From Bradyrhizobium sp. cir1 (GTDB taxonomy: Bacteria; Pseudomonadota; Alphaproteobacteria; Rhizobiales; Xanthobacteraceae): a stretch of DNA of 64,000 bases. The notes beneath the pieces were generated by a model that saw only the letters and a list, made by a program, of their open reading frames with translations, did no database searches and was not told the DNA's origin. The stretch is from assembly GCF_014198245.1 (NCBI RefSeq), contig NZ_JACIHE010000014.1, forward strand, positions 124,001 to 188,000, read 5' to 3'. The translations under genes were made by a program, and so were the position numbers. This document shows positions 51,872 to 60,723 of the stretch, piece by piece. Position 1 is the stretch's first letter. Every line of letters starts with the position of its first letter.

Positions 51872-51932
51872 GTTTGCAAGGGTGAAGCGTGGTCAAGCGT
51901 AAGCACCTCAATTCGAACCAACGAGCCTAACA

Positions 51933-53732
51933 ATGAGATTCACCGTCAAAGCCAAGCTTGCCAGCGCCTTCGGCGTCGTCATCCTGCTCTCCATGATCGC
52001 CGGCGCGGTCGGATACATGAAGCTGGCCGACATGGTCGGCACCACCGAGGTTCTCGTCGCCCGTGCGGGCCGCATGGAGAAGGCCGCCGAACTCAAGGAA
52101 GGCGTCCTGTTCCTGGTGCGCGCCGAGAAGAACTCGATCCTGGCGGCGTCCGACGCTGAGTATGACCAGTTCGTCGCCGATCTCGCCAAGAACCGCGAAG
52201 CGATCGCCAAGTCCAAGGACGAGATCTACGCAGCGGCAAGCGAAGGCGGCAAGAAGCTGATGGAAGGCTTCAATGCGGCGCTCGCCAAGCTGAACACCTA
52301 TCAGGACGAGACGGTCAGGCTCGCGAAGACGGACAAGCCGAAGGCGCTGGACCGGTCCATGCGCGACGGCCGCAAGGTTGTCGCTGACGTGCTGGATGCG
52401 GCCGACGCCTACATCAAGAACGTCAAGAAGAACATGGCCGAGCAGGCCGAACAGGCCAAGCAGGACGGCTCACGTGCAGAGCTGCTGCTCATGAGCCTGG
52501 TGATCGCCTCGCTGCTGATCGCTGCCGTCGCCGCGACCTGGATTGCGATGAACATCAGCCGGGCGCTGGCCCAGGCCGTCGGCCTCGCCGACGCGGTCGC
52601 GATCGGCGATCTCAGCCGCAAGATCGAATCCTCGAGCAATGACGAGATCGGCGACCTCATCAAGTCGCTGAATGCGATGACGGTGAACCTGAATGCCACC
52701 GCGGCCCTCGCCAACGAGATCGCGCAGGGCAATCTCATGGTCGAAGCCAAGCCGCTGTCGGACAAGGACACGCTCGGCCTCGCGCTCGAGCGCATGGTGG
52801 AGAAGCTTCGTCAGATCGTGTCGGAAGCCCTGACCGCGGCGCAGAACGTCTCCGCCGGCAGCCAGGAGCTCTCGGCCAGCGCCGAGCAGCTCTCGCAGGG
52901 CGCGACCGAGCAGGCCTCGTCCGCCGAGGAAGCCTCGTCCTCGATGGAGGAGATGGCCTCGAACGTGAAGCAGAACGCCGACAACGCCAACCAGACCGAG
53001 AAGATCGCCGCACAGTCCGCCAAGGACGCCGAGGCCAGCGGCGCAGCCGTCGGTCGCGCGGTCAACGCGATGCAGACCATCGCCGAGAAGATCACGATCG
53101 TGCAGGAAATCGCGCGCCAGACCGATCTGCTCGCGCTCAACGCGGCGGTCGAGGCCGCGCGCGCCGGCGAGCACGGCAAGGGCTTTGCGGTCGTCGCTTC
53201 CGAAGTGCGCAAGCTTGCCGAGCGCAGCCAGGCGGCCGCGGCCGAGATCGGCACGCTCTCGGCCGACACCGTCAAGGTGGCGCAGGAGGCCGGCGCCATG
53301 CTTGCCAAGCTCGTTCCTGATATCAAGAAGACCGCGGAACTGGTCGAGGAAATCACGGCGGCCTGCCGCGAGCAGGACGTCGGCTCGGCGCAGATCAACC
53401 AGGCGATCCAGCAGCTCGACAAGGTCGGCCAGCAGAACGCCAGCGCCTCCGAGCAGGTCTCCTCGACTTCGGAGGAGCTTGCCTCCCAGGCCGAGCAGCT
53501 CCAGTCGACCATTGCCTATTTCCGCATCGAGCAGGGTGGAAAGGGCCAGGCGGCGCCGATCGACCGCGCGGTGAGCCAGTTGCGTGCCAAGGCGGCGACC
53601 ATGGCGGCCGCCGAGCGTCCGGCCAAGAAGCCGATGGCCAGGCCCGCGCGCGCCGTGAAGGCTGCCGGCGGCGGCTTTGCATTCGACATGAATGACGGCG
53701 AGGACGACCGCGATGCCGAGTTCCAGCGCTGA
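51933..53732 (+). CDS. Methyl-accepting chemotaxis protein 2
   Basis: A 599-residue paralogue of MCP 1. TMs are at the same positions and the periplasmic domain is similar in size but clearly diverged. After HAMP it has an extra unit (TAALANEIAQGNLMVEAKPL and following) missing from MCP 1. From EALTAA onwards the two proteins are nearly identical, including the tip and the tail FDMNDGEDDRDAEFQR. This suggests tandem duplication with later homogenisation of the signalling half. Confidence 0.94.
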   Translation: MRFTVKAKLASAFGVVILLSMIAGAVGYMKLADMVGTTEVLVARAGRMEKAAELKEGVLFLVRAEKNSILAASDAEYDQFVADLAKNREAIAKSKDEIYAAASEGGKKLMEGFNAALAKLNTYQDETVRLAKTDKPKALDRSMRDGRKVVADVLDAADAYIKNVKKNMAEQAEQAKQDGSRAELLLMSLVIASLLIAAVAATWIAMNISRALAQAVGLADAVAIGDLSRKIESSSNDEIGDLIKSLNAMTVNLNATAALANEIAQGNLMVEAKPLSDKDTLGLALERMVEKLRQIVSEALTAAQNVSAGSQELSASAEQLSQGATEQASSAEEASSSMEEMASNVKQNADNANQTEKIAAQSAKDAEASGAAVGRAVNAMQTIAEKITIVQEIARQTDLLALNAAVEAARAGEHGKGFAVVASEVRKLAERSQAAAAEIGTLSADTVKVAQEAGAMLAKLVPDIKKTAELVEEITAACREQDVGSAQINQAIQQLDKVGQQNASASEQVSSTSEELASQAEQLQSTIAYFRIEQGGKGQAAPIDRAVSQLRAKAATMAAAERPAKKPMARPARAVKAAGGGFAFDMNDGEDDRDAEFQR

Positions 53733-53744
53733 GTTTCTCTGAGG

Positions 53745-53771
53745 GATCGGCCCTCCATTGGGGGGCCGATC
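53745..53771 (+). terminator. Hairpin after MCP 2
   Basis: GATCGGCCC (53745-53753) pairs with GGGCCGATC (53763-53771) around a nine-base loop, followed by TGTCTT. It lies in the 134-base gap before cheR, the longest gap in the operon. Confidence 0.55.
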
Positions 53772-53866
53772 TGTCTTCAGTGATTGCCTAAACGTGTAGG
53801 ATTCAAGATGGCCCGTTCGGCCCGACATTCAGTGCAGGCGGCCATCCTGGACCGGGGCATGCGGCC

Positions 53867-54721
53867 ATGATGCCCGCCGTGCAGGATACGGCCGTGCATC
53901 TGTCGGACCGGCACTTCCGGACCATCGCCGAATTGATCGAGGGCCAGGTCGGCATCAAGCTGCCGAAGGGCAAGCGGCTGATGCTGGAAGGGCGGCTGCA
54001 CAAGCGCGTGCGCGCGCTGAACTTCTCCGACCTCAACGAATATGTCGACAACCTGTTCGAGGCCGACCATTTCGACACCGAGCTCACCCATCTGATCGAT
54101 GTGGTGACGACCAACAAGACCGACTTCTTCCGCGAGCCCCAGCACTTCACCTTCATGCGGGACGTCGCCGTTCCCGCTTTGCTCAAATCGCACGGCCGCA
54201 GGAACGCGAACCTGAAGATCTGGAGCTCGGCGAGCTCCACCGGCATGGAAGCCTACACGACCGCGATGGTGCTGGACGACATGACACGGAACGGCTCGCG
54301 CTTCCAGTATCGCATCCTCGGGACCGATATTTCGACGGCCGTGCTGCGCCTCGCCAAGACCGCGATCTACACCCGCGACGTGCTTGCGCCGGTGCCTGAG
54401 AACTTCGTGAAGCGGTATTTCCTGTCATCGCGGGACAAGTTGCGCGGCGAGGTGCGGGTGGTGCCGGAGCTGCGGCGTATGACGCATTTCATGCGGATGA
54501 ACCTCATGGATGCGTCGTATCCCGTCGATCGCGACGTCGATATCATCTTCTGCCGCAACGTCCTGATCTATTTCGAGCGCGAGACGCAGCGCAAGGTGAT
54601 CGAGCAATTGTGCAACCATTTGCGGCCCGGCGGCTATCTGCTGGTCGGACATTCGGAATCGATGATTCACAGTGCAGTGCCGGGCTTGAAGCAAGTTCAG
54701 CCAACCATTTTCCAGGTCTAG
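53867..54721 (+). CDS. cheR: CheR receptor methyltransferase
   Basis: A 284-residue CheR. The N-terminal helical domain is followed by the SAM-binding part: TNKTDFFREPQHF, WSSASSTGMEAYT (the glycine loop, here S-S-A-S-S-T-G), YRILGTDIST and DIIFCRNVLIYF. It methylates glutamates on the MCPs. It is followed by cheB after 16 bases. Confidence 0.95.
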   Translation: MMPAVQDTAVHLSDRHFRTIAELIEGQVGIKLPKGKRLMLEGRLHKRVRALNFSDLNEYVDNLFEADHFDTELTHLIDVVTTNKTDFFREPQHFTFMRDVAVPALLKSHGRRNANLKIWSSASSTGMEAYTTAMVLDDMTRNGSRFQYRILGTDISTAVLRLAKTAIYTRDVLAPVPENFVKRYFLSSRDKLRGEVRVVPELRRMTHFMRMNLMDASYPVDRDVDIIFCRNVLIYFERETQRKVIEQLCNHLRPGGYLLVGHSESMIHSAVPGLKQVQPTIFQV

Positions 54722-54737
54722 CCGGAGCGCAACCAGA

Positions 54738-55829
54738 ATGCCGAGGGAGAAAGTTCGCGTGCTGATCGTGGACGATTCGGCGTCGGTGCGCCAAATCCTT
54801 CAGACGATCCTTGGTGAGGACCCTGATATCGAGGTGATGGCGACCGCCTCCGATCCCTTCGTCGCGGCCCGCCGCCTCGAGAAGGAGCTGCCCAACGTCA
54901 TCATCCTCGATCTCGAAATGCCGCGCATGGACGGCATGACGTTCCTGCGCAAGATCATGGCGCAACGTCCGATTCCGGTGATCATCTGCTCCTCGCTCAC
55001 CGAAGAGGGCTCCAACGTGATGTTCGAGGCGTTCGAGGCGGGCGCGGTCGACATCGTGCCGAAGCCGAAGATCGACACGCGGCAGGCGCTGCTCGAATGC
55101 TCCACCCGGCTGCGCGAGGCCGTGAAGTCGGCGGCGCGTGCGCGGGTCCGTCCGCGCTCGCAGCGCCGGGTGATCGAGAAGAAGCTGACGGCCGACGCCA
55201 TCATCCCGCCGCCAGTGCAGGGCAAGGCCCGGCCGACGACGGAACGCATCGTGTGCATCGGCGCCTCGACGGGCGGCACCGAAGCGCTCAACGACGTCCT
55301 CGAGATGCTGCCGCCGCATTGCCCGCCCATCGTCATCGTCCAGCATATGCCGGCGGGCTTTACCGCGGCGTTTGCCAGACGCCTCGACAGCGTCTGCCAG
55401 ATCCGGGTCAAGGAAGCCGAGGACGGCGAGCCGGTGCTGCCGGGCTGTGCCTATATCGCGCCCGGCGCCCGTCACATGCTGCTCCAGCGCATCGGCCTGC
55501 GCTACCAGATCGCGATCAAGGACGGCCCGCCGGTGTCGCGGCATCGTCCCTCCGTCGACGTGCTGTTCCGCTCGGCGGCCCAGCATGCCGGCGCCAATGC
55601 GCTCGGCGTCATCATGACCGGCATGGGCGATGACGGCGCGCGCGGCATGCTGGAGATGCGCAAGCTCGGTGCCTCGACACGGGCACAGGACGAAGAGAGC
55701 TGCGTGGTGTTCGGCATGCCCAAGGAAGCCATCGCGCATGGCGGCGTCGAGAAGGTCGTGTCGCTGCACAATATCCCGCGCGAGATCATGCTCTGGTACC
55801 AGGCCGGGCATGCCGCGATGGCAGGTTGA
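54738..55829 (+). CDS. cheB: CheB receptor methylesterase
   Basis: A 363-residue two-domain CheB. The receiver has LIVDDSASVRQ and phospho-acceptor Asp in VIILDLEMPRMDG. The esterase has the nucleophile Ser in CIGASTGGTEAL, His in VQHMPAGFTAAFA and Asp in MTGMGDDGARG. It reverses CheR methylation under CheA control. Its stop overlaps the first possible codon of the next gene. Confidence 0.95.
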   Translation: MPREKVRVLIVDDSASVRQILQTILGEDPDIEVMATASDPFVAARRLEKELPNVIILDLEMPRMDGMTFLRKIMAQRPIPVIICSSLTEEGSNVMFEAFEAGAVDIVPKPKIDTRQALLECSTRLREAVKSAARARVRPRSQRRVIEKKLTADAIIPPPVQGKARPTTERIVCIGASTGGTEALNDVLEMLPPHCPPIVIVQHMPAGFTAAFARRLDSVCQIRVKEAEDGEPVLPGCAYIAPGARHMLLQRIGLRYQIAIKDGPPVSRHRPSVDVLFRSAAQHAGANALGVIMTGMGDDGARGMLEMRKLGASTRAQDEESCVVFGMPKEAIAHGGVEKVVSLHNIPREIMLWYQAGHAAMAG

Positions 55830-55834
55830 CCGCA

Positions 55835-57562
55835 ATGTCCGCCATTCCACCCAGCACGCTCACGGAGGCGATCGCCGCGATCGAGGACGTCTCGTCGGGC
55901 ATCGAGGACGTCTTCGCGCGGGTCGGCCGCGAGCTCGGCCGCGGCCACATCATCTTCAAGGAGCTGAATCAGGGCCTCGCGACGCTCTCCGGGGAACTCT
56001 CGGGCGCCGAGATCGAGGGCGCCGCGACCGCGTTGCAGGAGATCTCCGCCCGGCTCAGCGAGCTGGCGCAGGCGCTGCCGGCCGAGAGCGCCCTGCTTGC
56101 GACGATCGGCGCAAGCACGGCGGAGGCGTCCTCGCTGCTCAAGCTGTTGTTCAAGCACATCCAGATGATCACCATCATCGCGCGCAGCGCGCGGATCGAG
56201 GCGGCCTCGCTCGAGGGCGACCGCGAGGGCTTTCTCGCCTTCACGCAGGAAGCCTACGATCTCGGCAAGGCCGTACAGCGCTCGCTCGAGGAGTGCGGGC
56301 GAGACCAGCAACGCCTGTCGGAAGCCGTCGCCACCGCCTCCGCCCGGCAGAAGGAGTTCGAGAGCCGCTACCGCAATCAGCTGGTATCGGAGAGCGCCGA
56401 GCTCGGCGCGGCGTATAGCGGGTTACGCGACCAGCGTAGCAAGAGCGGCCATCTGGCCGGCCTCGCTGGCACCAGCACCAGGAAGATCGCCGAGGCGGTC
56501 GGCAGCGCGATCATCTCGCTGCAGGCCGGCGACAGCACGCGCCAGCGCCTCGAGCACGTCTGTCACGGCCTCGGCCTGGCGTCCGGGTCCTCTCCCAGCC
56601 TCGTTCCCGAACCGGTTGCGAGCGACGACGGCGCGCGCGCCATCTGCCAGTTGCAGGCGGCCCTGCTCAGGGACGCCCAGCGCGAGTTCGGCGGCGATAT
56701 CGGACAGATCGTCCGTGCGCTGACGGCCATCCTGCACGATGCGGGCAGCGTCGTCGGCCATGGCCGCACGCTGTTCGGCGGTGGGGACGGCGGCTCGTCG
56801 TCGTTCCTGGCACGCATCAAGCAGACGCTGGCGCATGCCTCGACGTTGATTTCCACTTGCGAGGGCGCCGGCCGTTCGGTCGATGACGCGCTTGCGATCG
56901 TCGAGGACACGCTGGCGAAGTTTCGCCAGGCGATATCGGGCCTTGCCGAGGCCACCGTCGACATCACTTTGATCGGGATGAATGCGGGGCTCAAGGCCGG
57001 CCATCTCGGCAGCCGCGGCAGCGCCTTCGTCGTGATCGCCAACGAGCTCAAGGCGACCGCGGACCAGGTGTCGGCGGGGGCGGGGCGGTTGAGACCCGTG
57101 CTCGACGGTATCGAGCGTTCGGCCAGGGAGCTGAAGGAGCTGCGCGTGCAGGGCAATCCCACGCAGCTTGCCAAGCTCGAGCCGCAGATCCTCCAGGCGC
57201 TGCGCGAGGTCGAGGCGGGCAATGAACGGCTCGACAAGCTGATGAGCCGGCTCGTCGACGAAGGCGCCGAATTCGAAGGCCTGATGAATTCGGCGCAAGG
57301 CCTGATGACCACGCTTGGCGGAGGCTCCGCAGCCTTGCCTGCTGTCGCGGCGCGCCTCGAGACCGCGAGCGCGGGCGCGCAGCGGCCGCAGCCGCAAGCG
57401 TCGGAAGAGGCTCTGCTCGACGAGCTCTTCGCGCGCTACACCATGGAGCGCGAGCGGGATGTCCACCGCGAATTCTTGCAGACGCTCGGGCTTGCATCGA
57501 GCGCCGCCACGCGGCGCGTCGAGGCGGTCGAGGCCGCCGATGACGGCATAGAGTTGTTTTGA
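55835..57562 (+). CDS. Soluble MCP-like / CheZ-like protein of unknown function at the end of the che operon
   Basis: A 575-residue, mostly helical protein without signal peptide or TM. Two segments resemble degenerate MCP signalling tips: MITIIARSARIEAASLEGDREGF-like (111-133) and ITLIGMNAGLKAGHLGSRGS-like (378-397). Between them, residues 230-242 (AGDSTRQRLEHV) hold a D-x-x-x-Q motif (D233, Q237) in a helix resembling the active site of the CheZ phosphatase, and the protein ends DDGIELF, an acidic-hydrophobic tail similar in character to CheZ's CheY-binding peptide. No other CheY phosphatase gene or cheD is present in the operon. ATG 55835 is used (AGG nine bases before); a TTG at 55826 is the alternative. 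Function is hypothetical. Confidence 0.85.
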   Translation: MSAIPPSTLTEAIAAIEDVSSGIEDVFARVGRELGRGHIIFKELNQGLATLSGELSGAEIEGAATALQEISARLSELAQALPAESALLATIGASTAEASSLLKLLFKHIQMITIIARSARIEAASLEGDREGFLAFTQEAYDLGKAVQRSLEECGRDQQRLSEAVATASARQKEFESRYRNQLVSESAELGAAYSGLRDQRSKSGHLAGLAGTSTRKIAEAVGSAIISLQAGDSTRQRLEHVCHGLGLASGSSPSLVPEPVASDDGARAICQLQAALLRDAQREFGGDIGQIVRALTAILHDAGSVVGHGRTLFGGGDGGSSSFLARIKQTLAHASTLISTCEGAGRSVDDALAIVEDTLAKFRQAISGLAEATVDITLIGMNAGLKAGHLGSRGSAFVVIANELKATADQVSAGAGRLRPVLDGIERSARELKELRVQGNPTQLAKLEPQILQALREVEAGNERLDKLMSRLVDEGAEFEGLMNSAQGLMTTLGGGSAALPAVAARLETASAGAQRPQPQASEEALLDELFARYTMERERDVHREFLQTLGLASSAATRRVEAVEAADDGIELF

Positions 57563-57715
57563 CGTCGGCGCCCGCGTCGCCTCGCGCTTCGGCCGCAATT
57601 CGATGGATCGGGTTTTCGGGGCGTTAACCCTGCCGACAGCGCCGGCAGGTTGGCCATTGTCGCGCCCCAGAGTTGGTCGCAAATAGCGCATCAACTTCGC
57701 GTCGAGAAATTTCGT

Positions 57716-58162
57716 ATGTTGAGAGACGGCAAATACGCCGCCTGGTTCAGGACCGCGCGTGGCCAGGGCACTGGCGTGGTGGATCTCGCCGAGGGCCGGA
57801 TTTCGGGCAGCGACAGCTTCTTCACCTATGGCGGCTCGTATCGTGTCGATGAGAAGCGCTTCTCGGCGGTCTTGACCGTGAACCGCCACTCCGATGGTCC
57901 GCCGAATGTATTCGGGCCGGACCAGGTCGAGGTCGATCTCTCGGGTGTGTGCAACGGCCTCGTGGCGACCTGCACGGGAAGGGCCAGGGAAGCACCCGAG
58001 GTGAAGTTCGAGGCGACGCTGATCTACAGCCAGGAGGATGCGCCGGCCTCCGAAGCCCGTTGCGCGGTGGTGAAGCTCAATGCCGACAAGCTGCCGAAGG
58101 GCCTCGACAACCGTACCCGGCCGCGCCCCGTGTTCACGCCGACCAAGACTCCCCTGTCCTGA
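57716..58162 (+). CDS. GrlR-like small protein, 148 aa
   Basis: MLRDGKYAAWFRTARGQGTG, ISGSDSFFTYGGSYR and PPNVFGPDQVEVDLSG recall the lipocalin-like GrlR family (named for a negative regulator of a type III secretion locus), with its paired small beta-barrel strands and the N-V-F-G segment. Many rhizobial relatives have no link to secretion. ATG 57716 is chosen because the family begins there. The C-terminal PRPVFTPTKTPLS looks disordered. The match is by eye and could be wrong. Confidence 0.55.
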   Translation: MLRDGKYAAWFRTARGQGTGVVDLAEGRISGSDSFFTYGGSYRVDEKRFSAVLTVNRHSDGPPNVFGPDQVEVDLSGVCNGLVATCTGRAREAPEVKFEATLIYSQEDAPASEARCAVVKLNADKLPKGLDNRTRPRPVFTPTKTPLS

Positions 58163-58287
58163 GGTGCCGGCGTCTTAGCTTTGCATTGACGCTGTTGCCG
58201 CGAAAACATCGCGAGACCGTACTGCAGCAACTCTGCTTTTAGAGGTGACGTCTAGGTTGAGGCCCATAACAAAAGGCGGACAGGGAC

Positions 58288-58569
58288 ATGCCTCAGATTT
58301 GGATGACATATGACGAACTCGCGACACTCACCGGCTGCAGCGCTGCCGAGGCACGGCTGCAGGCGCTGCATCTGTCGCTCGACCGCCGCAAGAGCCGCGA
58401 CGGAAACACCCGCGTCAAGCTGAACGCCGCATTGATGGGCAGGTTCTTCGAGACCATTCGAGAGGCCGACTTTGCGCTCGACGATGCGATCGCGGCGCTG
58501 CGCGAGACCCATCGGCAGATGTCCGGCGTTATCGCGACCGAGCTGGAGAGCAGGCGCGGAGTGGCGTAA
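58288..58569 (+). CDS. Small hypothetical protein, 93 aa
   Basis: An N-terminal helix-turn-helix-like stretch (MTYDELATLTGCSAAEARLQALHLSLDRRKSRDG-type) followed by a long helix rich in Ala, Glu and Arg. It could bind DNA. The ribosome site AGGGA lies close to the ATG at 58288. Function unknown. Confidence 0.65.
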   Translation: MPQIWMTYDELATLTGCSAAEARLQALHLSLDRRKSRDGNTRVKLNAALMGRFFETIREADFALDDAIAALRETHRQMSGVIATELESRRGVA

Positions 58570-58588
58570 CTCCGCCGCGCCACCCGCA

Positions 58589-58954
58589 CTAGGACGGCGG
58601 CCGCGGCAGGAAAGCCAGGATGGTTTGGGCCAGAAGGACGCCGACTGTGCCGCCGGCGGCCTTCTGCAGCACATCGATGAGCCGTGGATCGCGATCCGGC
58701 GTTACCGCTTGCAGAACCTCGAGGCCGATCGCGACGGCCACCACGAACATGCAAGCCAGCTTGAGCCGCCCGGGTAACAGGAAGGACAGAAGGAAGCCCA
58801 GCAGGCCATAGGCGCTGAAGCGCTCAATGACGACGACCCAATAGGCCTCCGCGTGGCCCATGAGCACCGGCCTGCCCGCGAGCTTGGCGAGCGTGGCGTA
58901 GATGATGAGCGCGAGGCAAATTCCCGCGGCTGCGATGAGATGGTTGCGGCGCAT
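58589..58954 (-). CDS. VanZ-like membrane protein
   Basis: A 121-residue protein with four membrane helices. The middle segment ERFSAYGLLGFLL and the loop EVLQAVTPDRDPRLIDVLQKAAGG resemble the VanZ core (E-x-x-Q, then R-x-x-D-x-x-D-x-x-x-N-x-x-G), with K-A-A-G in place of N-x-x-G. The physiological role of stand-alone VanZ-like proteins is unknown. Confidence 0.75.
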   Translation of the reverse strand: MRRNHLIAAAGICLALIIYATLAKLAGRPVLMGHAEAYWVVVIERFSAYGLLGFLLSFLLPGRLKLACMFVVAVAIGLEVLQAVTPDRDPRLIDVLQKAAGGTVGVLLAQTILAFLPRPPS

Positions 58955-59149
58955 GGCGCCAGCATAACGGCTCCGCCGGTCGGCTGCTTTCGAAAGCCAA
59001 GAACATCGTTAAAGTTCATGAACCTTCGGGAGATGAACCGGGGTTCACGGGCGAAAGATCGTCCCCACCTTGACGCAGGTCATCGATGAGCCGGCCAGGC
59101 GCGAAGCCACGCGCCTGGTCGTGACAAAGTCGTCCGCGGGACGTGACGT

Positions 59150-59401
59150 TCAGCGCCGATTGTAGGACCAGCCCTTGTCGACATCGGTCGGGTAGTGGGC
59201 CGCGAAGTACGGATTCTTGAGGCAGTTCCGCGCAGGATCATAGATCCAGTCGGCGCATTCCCGGTAGTTGAGGAATCTGCAATCGAAGCCAAAGGCGCAC
59301 CATGGCGCACCGTTCGGAAATCCGAACCGTACGGGGACTTGCGCCGACGCAATTGAAGGCAGAGCCAGGAGCAGGGCTACGGCGAGTGCGCGGGACAGCA
59401 T
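59150..59401 (-). CDS. Small exported cysteine-rich protein, DUF3551-like
   Basis: 83 residues with a signal peptide ending PSIASAQV. The mature part has PWCAFGFDCRF and ECADWIY...CLKNPYF, four cysteines in the pattern typical of DUF3551 peptides, which are numerous in Bradyrhizobium. ATG 59401 starts the signal peptide; 59419 is an upstream alternative. Function unknown. Confidence 0.7.
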   Translation of the reverse strand: MLSRALAVALLLALPSIASAQVPVRFGFPNGAPWCAFGFDCRFLNYRECADWIYDPARNCLKNPYFAAHYPTDVDKGWSYNRR

Positions 59402-59637
59402 GGTACATTCCTCCAACAAACGATCGGGCGGATATCGCAGCCGGTCACGCGATCATTCTCCGCCAAAAAAGGGACGGCGCTCAATCTTCGTCGCTGGGCA
59501 GCTTAACATCCCGCCGCGGAGAGATCGAGTGTGCTGAAGGTATTCGGGCTTGGGTCGTTTGGCGGCCTTCCGTCGTCGCTTGATGCGGGGAGGCACGCAC
59601 GTCCGTGAGCTGTCGCGCGCGACCGGCGCGGCGGGCG

Positions 59638-59811
59638 TTAGTTCTTCTTGGTGCTCTTGGATTTCAGCGACAGGCCGAGACGCAAGGCCATGCGCTTGAT
59701 CGCGTCGGGCGAGCGACCGAGCAGTTTCGCCGCCTCTTCCAGCGATGTCGAAGACTTGGCCAATTCCATCAGCCGGCGGTCTTCCTTGAACGACCAGGGC
59801 CTGCGCGCCAT
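59638..59811 (-). CDS. Small SANT/Myb-like helix-turn-helix protein, 57 aa
   Basis: RPWSFKEDRRLMELAKSSTS and LLGRSPDAIKRMALRLGL form a three-helix Myb/SANT-like or homeodomain-like fold with a basic tail (KSKSTKKN). ATG 59811 begins the domain; ATG 59823 is possible and has GAGAGG just before it. It probably binds DNA. The 557 bases upstream, 59812-60368, show no convincing gene on either strand; only weak GC-rich frames are present. Confidence 0.6.
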   Translation of the reverse strand: MARRPWSFKEDRRLMELAKSSTSLEEAAKLLGRSPDAIKRMALRLGLSLKSKSTKKN

Positions 59812-60368
59812 AACCGAAATCATCCTCTCGTCGACACAACGACAAAGCCGCCAAGCGGACCCACGTTCGCTCGACGGCTTTGCTTGGGTGGGGCCGGGCT
59901 TGGGGGAGCCCGGTGCGAAGATGGATATTCGATCCTGCGGCATTCGCAACAAACACCGTGAATTAAGCTAACCGCTCAACCTTACCGGGATGAAATCGGC
60001 GCGCAGCGCTCCGTAGTACCACGGAGTTTTCGCCAGCCGAGGTTGACCCGCGCGCTCCGACGGCCGCAACGGAGTTCGAATCCTCGCGAGGATGCGCCTC
60101 GCCTCGCCACGATCATTTGGGTGCGACTGCAGAATCGTCGTCGCGACGGCCGCGCGTTGCGGAGCGCGGAGCCGATTTGAATTGAATCGCGCGCGACGCC
60201 GATCGCAACCGTGCCGAACCAGAATCGATCCAATCGCGGCGGCGGCGCGTGCCGCACTCGATCTCGACGAGCAGCATTGCGCTTCGCTCAGACGAGACGT
60301 CACGAGATCGTCGAATTCGTTCGGCTATGGTCGCGCCGACGAACAATCAAACAAATCAGAAGACCGAG

Positions 60369-60524
60369 ATGCTTCAGAAAGCGCGAGCGGCACTTCCTCT
60401 CACAAAGATCAGAGAGTGGGCATTCGAAGGCGCATTTTTCAGCGTTGCGCTGATTGCGATGGCGGGATGGGTGTATTTCATCACGCTGTTGCTGGTGAGG
60501 TTGTTCCTCTGGTTCTTCGGCTGA
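60369..60524 (+). CDS. Small single-pass membrane protein, 51 aa
   Basis: A charged N-terminal 18 residues followed by one long hydrophobic stretch (AFFSVALIAMAGWVYFITLL and onwards), ending LFLWFFG. ATG 60369 has a weak AGAAG upstream; ATG 60327 would add 14 hydrophilic residues. Function unknown. Confidence 0.55.
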   Translation: MLQKARAALPLTKIREWAFEGAFFSVALIAMAGWVYFITLLLVRLFLWFFG

Positions 60525-60723
60525 GCGCGCGACGGATCGCTTCGCAAGCACGGTGCTGCCCAAAAAATCTCGGGCGTGGCAAGAAAATCAGCGGCGCTCA
60601 TCATGATCTCGACACAACTCGAAGACGAGACTGGCGCATCGCGCCGGCGAGGGCGTTGCGTGTATTTCGATGGTTTGCAACCGGCGGCCGGCGTCGGCTT
60701 GTATCGCGGCAGGGGAGTGGATC

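Noticed and set aside
60069..60095. GGAGTTCGAATCCTC resembles a tRNA T-arm
   Set aside because: The flanks do not pair as a 5-base T-stem, and no acceptor stem, anticodon arm or D-arm is found around it.
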